Origin: Achatina immaculata
Taxonomy: Eukaryota > Mollusca > Gastropoda > Stylommatophora > Achatinidae
DNA: 64,000 nucleotides
Direction of reading: 5' to 3'
Assembly: GCA_009760885.1 (NCBI GenBank)
Contig: CM019692.1
Coordinates: forward strand, 50,311,430-50,375,429
Numbering within the stretch: position 1 is the first letter of the stretch; every line of letters begins with the position of its first letter. Below, piece by piece: positions 62,565-64,000 of the stretch. The position numbers were made by a program, and so were the translations under genes. Below the pieces are notes generated by a model. It made no database searches and had not been told where the DNA came from. It worked only from the letters and a program-made list of their open reading frames with translations.

Positions 62565-64000
62565 CGAATGGACGCATCAGCAGCAGGGCATCTTGCTTAC
62601 AACCAGGAAAGCTGTTAGGGAGGCAAAGTTCTACAAGGGACATGCAAATGACTGACTGATTGACTGAGAGGCCTACAGGAAAGCTGTTTAGGAGGCAAAG
62701 TTCTACAAGGGACATGCAAATGACTGACTGATTGACTGAGAGGCCTACAGGAAAGCTGTTAGGGAGGCAAAGTTCTACAAGGGACATGCAAATGACTGAC
62801 TGAGAGGCCTACAGGAAAGCTGTTTGGGAGGCAAAGTTCTACAAGGGACATGCAAATGACTGACTGATTGACTGAGAGACCTACAGGAAAGCTGTTTGGG
62901 AGGCAAAGTTCTACAAGGGACATGCAAATGACTGACTGACTGACTGACCACCGCAGTGGTCGCGTTAACCGGCATTTACCAATAAATTACTGATAATTAA
63001 TAATTAATATTAGATTAAAGATAAAAACGGGAAAACCCGAAAATGTTGGAAGTCACCGGTTACAAAAAAAAAAAAAACTGAGTAAAAAGTAACCAGCGAA
63101 ATCGGTTGGATGATAATCTGCCCAGGTGTATGATGATGATGCTTGGCGTGGAGGTGACCCAGCAAATTCTTACTGTGGTTCACCAGGTTAGCATTCTGTG
63201 AAGATTGGGTCTCGTTCACACGAACATTTACTTCCCGCTGATGTTTGTAAACTTAACATTGGGAAAAAAAAAATGTAACGACCGAATGCCGTACTTACTG
63301 TTTTCAGAAAGTACTTCATGCAAAGTGAAAGACAAGTAAACTTTGACAGGTTTAGAAAAATCCTAGCTACCAGCATGATCTCTGTACCAGAACATCCACA
63401 CAAAAAAAAGGACGTGGTGTCCACTCAGCCTATAAAGATGGTAAAAAGTAAAGGTAACATTCCCGTTTCCATGCCATTAAGGCATATTGGGGAATACGGT
63501 GTTAGGCCTGTAGGTTTCATGACATGAAGTTGTGACGTGGTCAGTGTCACGGCCTGGCCGCTTTTACCTTCCCAGATTTCTCAGGTTCACATTTTTAGAG
63601 GCTGGATCGACCCCGGGGCCTTTTTCGGTCTTGTACCAGAAAGAAATCCCCACGGCCTGGACTGAACCCTGTGCCACTGGATTGGTAAACCGAGCATCTA
63701 ACCACTCAACTAACCAGGCCGCCCTCTAAAATTGAGCACCATAGAAGCCTTGGAAGTTAGATACTGAGAGACGTGACACTGACTACATCAGACTTTCATG
63801 TGCCGAAGGTCCTGGAAATGCGGGCCAAATACTGTATCCCCAACATGCCTTAATGGCGAGGAAACGGGAGTTTTACCTTTTTTGTTACACCGTGTATTTT
63901 TTGTTTGTTTGTTTTTCTAGAGATTTGTTGTTGTTGTTGTTTAGTTTCATCGTCTGTTCGAACCTTACTGCTATCTTCTTTTCGTCTTACAATTGATCTC
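62565..64000 (+). repeat. Tandem duplication, unit B (runs off the window)
   Basis: It repeats unit A from cgaatggacgcatcag up to ttacaattgatctc at the window end, without the LINE-B insertion. If it ends where A does, only about 15 bp are missing. The 70-bp LINE-C array is at 62605-62940. Confidence 0.93.
63453..63727 (-). mobile_element. SINE2, uninterrupted copy in unit B
   Basis: Minus strand: gggcggcctggttagttgag head, B-box-like gggttcagtcc, ggccccggggtcgatccagc body, and 3' domain to 63453. It serves as the empty-site control for the insertion in unit A. Another plus-strand SINE 3' domain follows at 63755-63870. Confidence 0.82.

Overview
The window reads as intergenic DNA of an animal nuclear genome, built almost entirely from layers of transposable elements and tandem repeats. 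I found no host gene with recognisable domains, no rRNA or tRNA gene that looks functional, no CRISPR and no bacterial-type operon. Several unrelated non-LTR retrotransposons (APE-RT and RT-RNase H types), a Penelope-like element with a GIY-YIG nuclease, a Tc1-like relic, hAT-like ends, tRNA-headed SINEs and abundant microsatellites suggest an invertebrate. A mollusc, probably a gastropod, is my best inference from the flavour of the reverse transcriptases; it is not proven here.

Names used below are working labels. LINE-A: one-ORF APE endonuclease + RT element (the type often annotated as craniofacial-development-protein-2-like), 3' tail (GA)n. LINE-B: RT + RNase H element of the I/Nimbus/R1-like group, tail (GAA)n. 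LINE-C: RTE-like element known here only from its 3' half, tail (GACT)n. LINE-D: another RTE-like element known from its 3' end, tail (GAT)n. LINE-E: a second RT + RNase H family. GAA-retroposon: a non-coding element of about 1.45 kb ending in the same terminal sequence and (GAA)n tail as LINE-B; it is the most abundant repeat here (about 14 copies or pieces). SINE1 and SINE2: tRNA-headed SINEs of about 260-280 bp with a related 3' domain.

Layout. 1-3.2 kb: old fragments. 3.2-6.5 kb: a hAT-like MITE split by a GAA-retroposon, two Penelope-like copies head to head with a SINE1 between them, then a 27-bp minisatellite of about 1 kb. 6.7-8.6 kb: one GAA-retroposon inserted in another. 9.2-18.8 kb: LINE-A block with an almost intact copy (13.86-17.03 kb) nested in an opposite-strand copy. 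19.9-21.4 kb: full-length GAA-retroposon. 21.9-29.4 kb: minisatellites and LINE-C/D/E fragments. 29.9-33.65 kb: LINE-B nested in LINE-B. 33.65-41.9 kb: more GAA-retroposons, one of which spawned a 38-bp minisatellite. 43.2-47.3 kb: LINE-B copy and a full-length GAA-retroposon inside a 54-bp minisatellite. 48.7-55.9 kb: LINE-E remnants, another GAA-retroposon and a long decayed LINE-E. 56.2-58 kb: Tc1-like relic and a GAA-retroposon. 60.5-64 kb: a tandem duplication of about 1.45 kb, one copy of which carries a LINE-B insertion that the other lacks.

How it fits together: eleven GAA-retroposon copies are flanked by 10-14 bp target site duplications (TSDs), many are 5' truncated, and all end with the LINE-B-like terminus, so LINE-B is the likely driver. 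Three families each show a copy inserted into an older copy of the same family in the opposite orientation, with TSDs that give the order of events.
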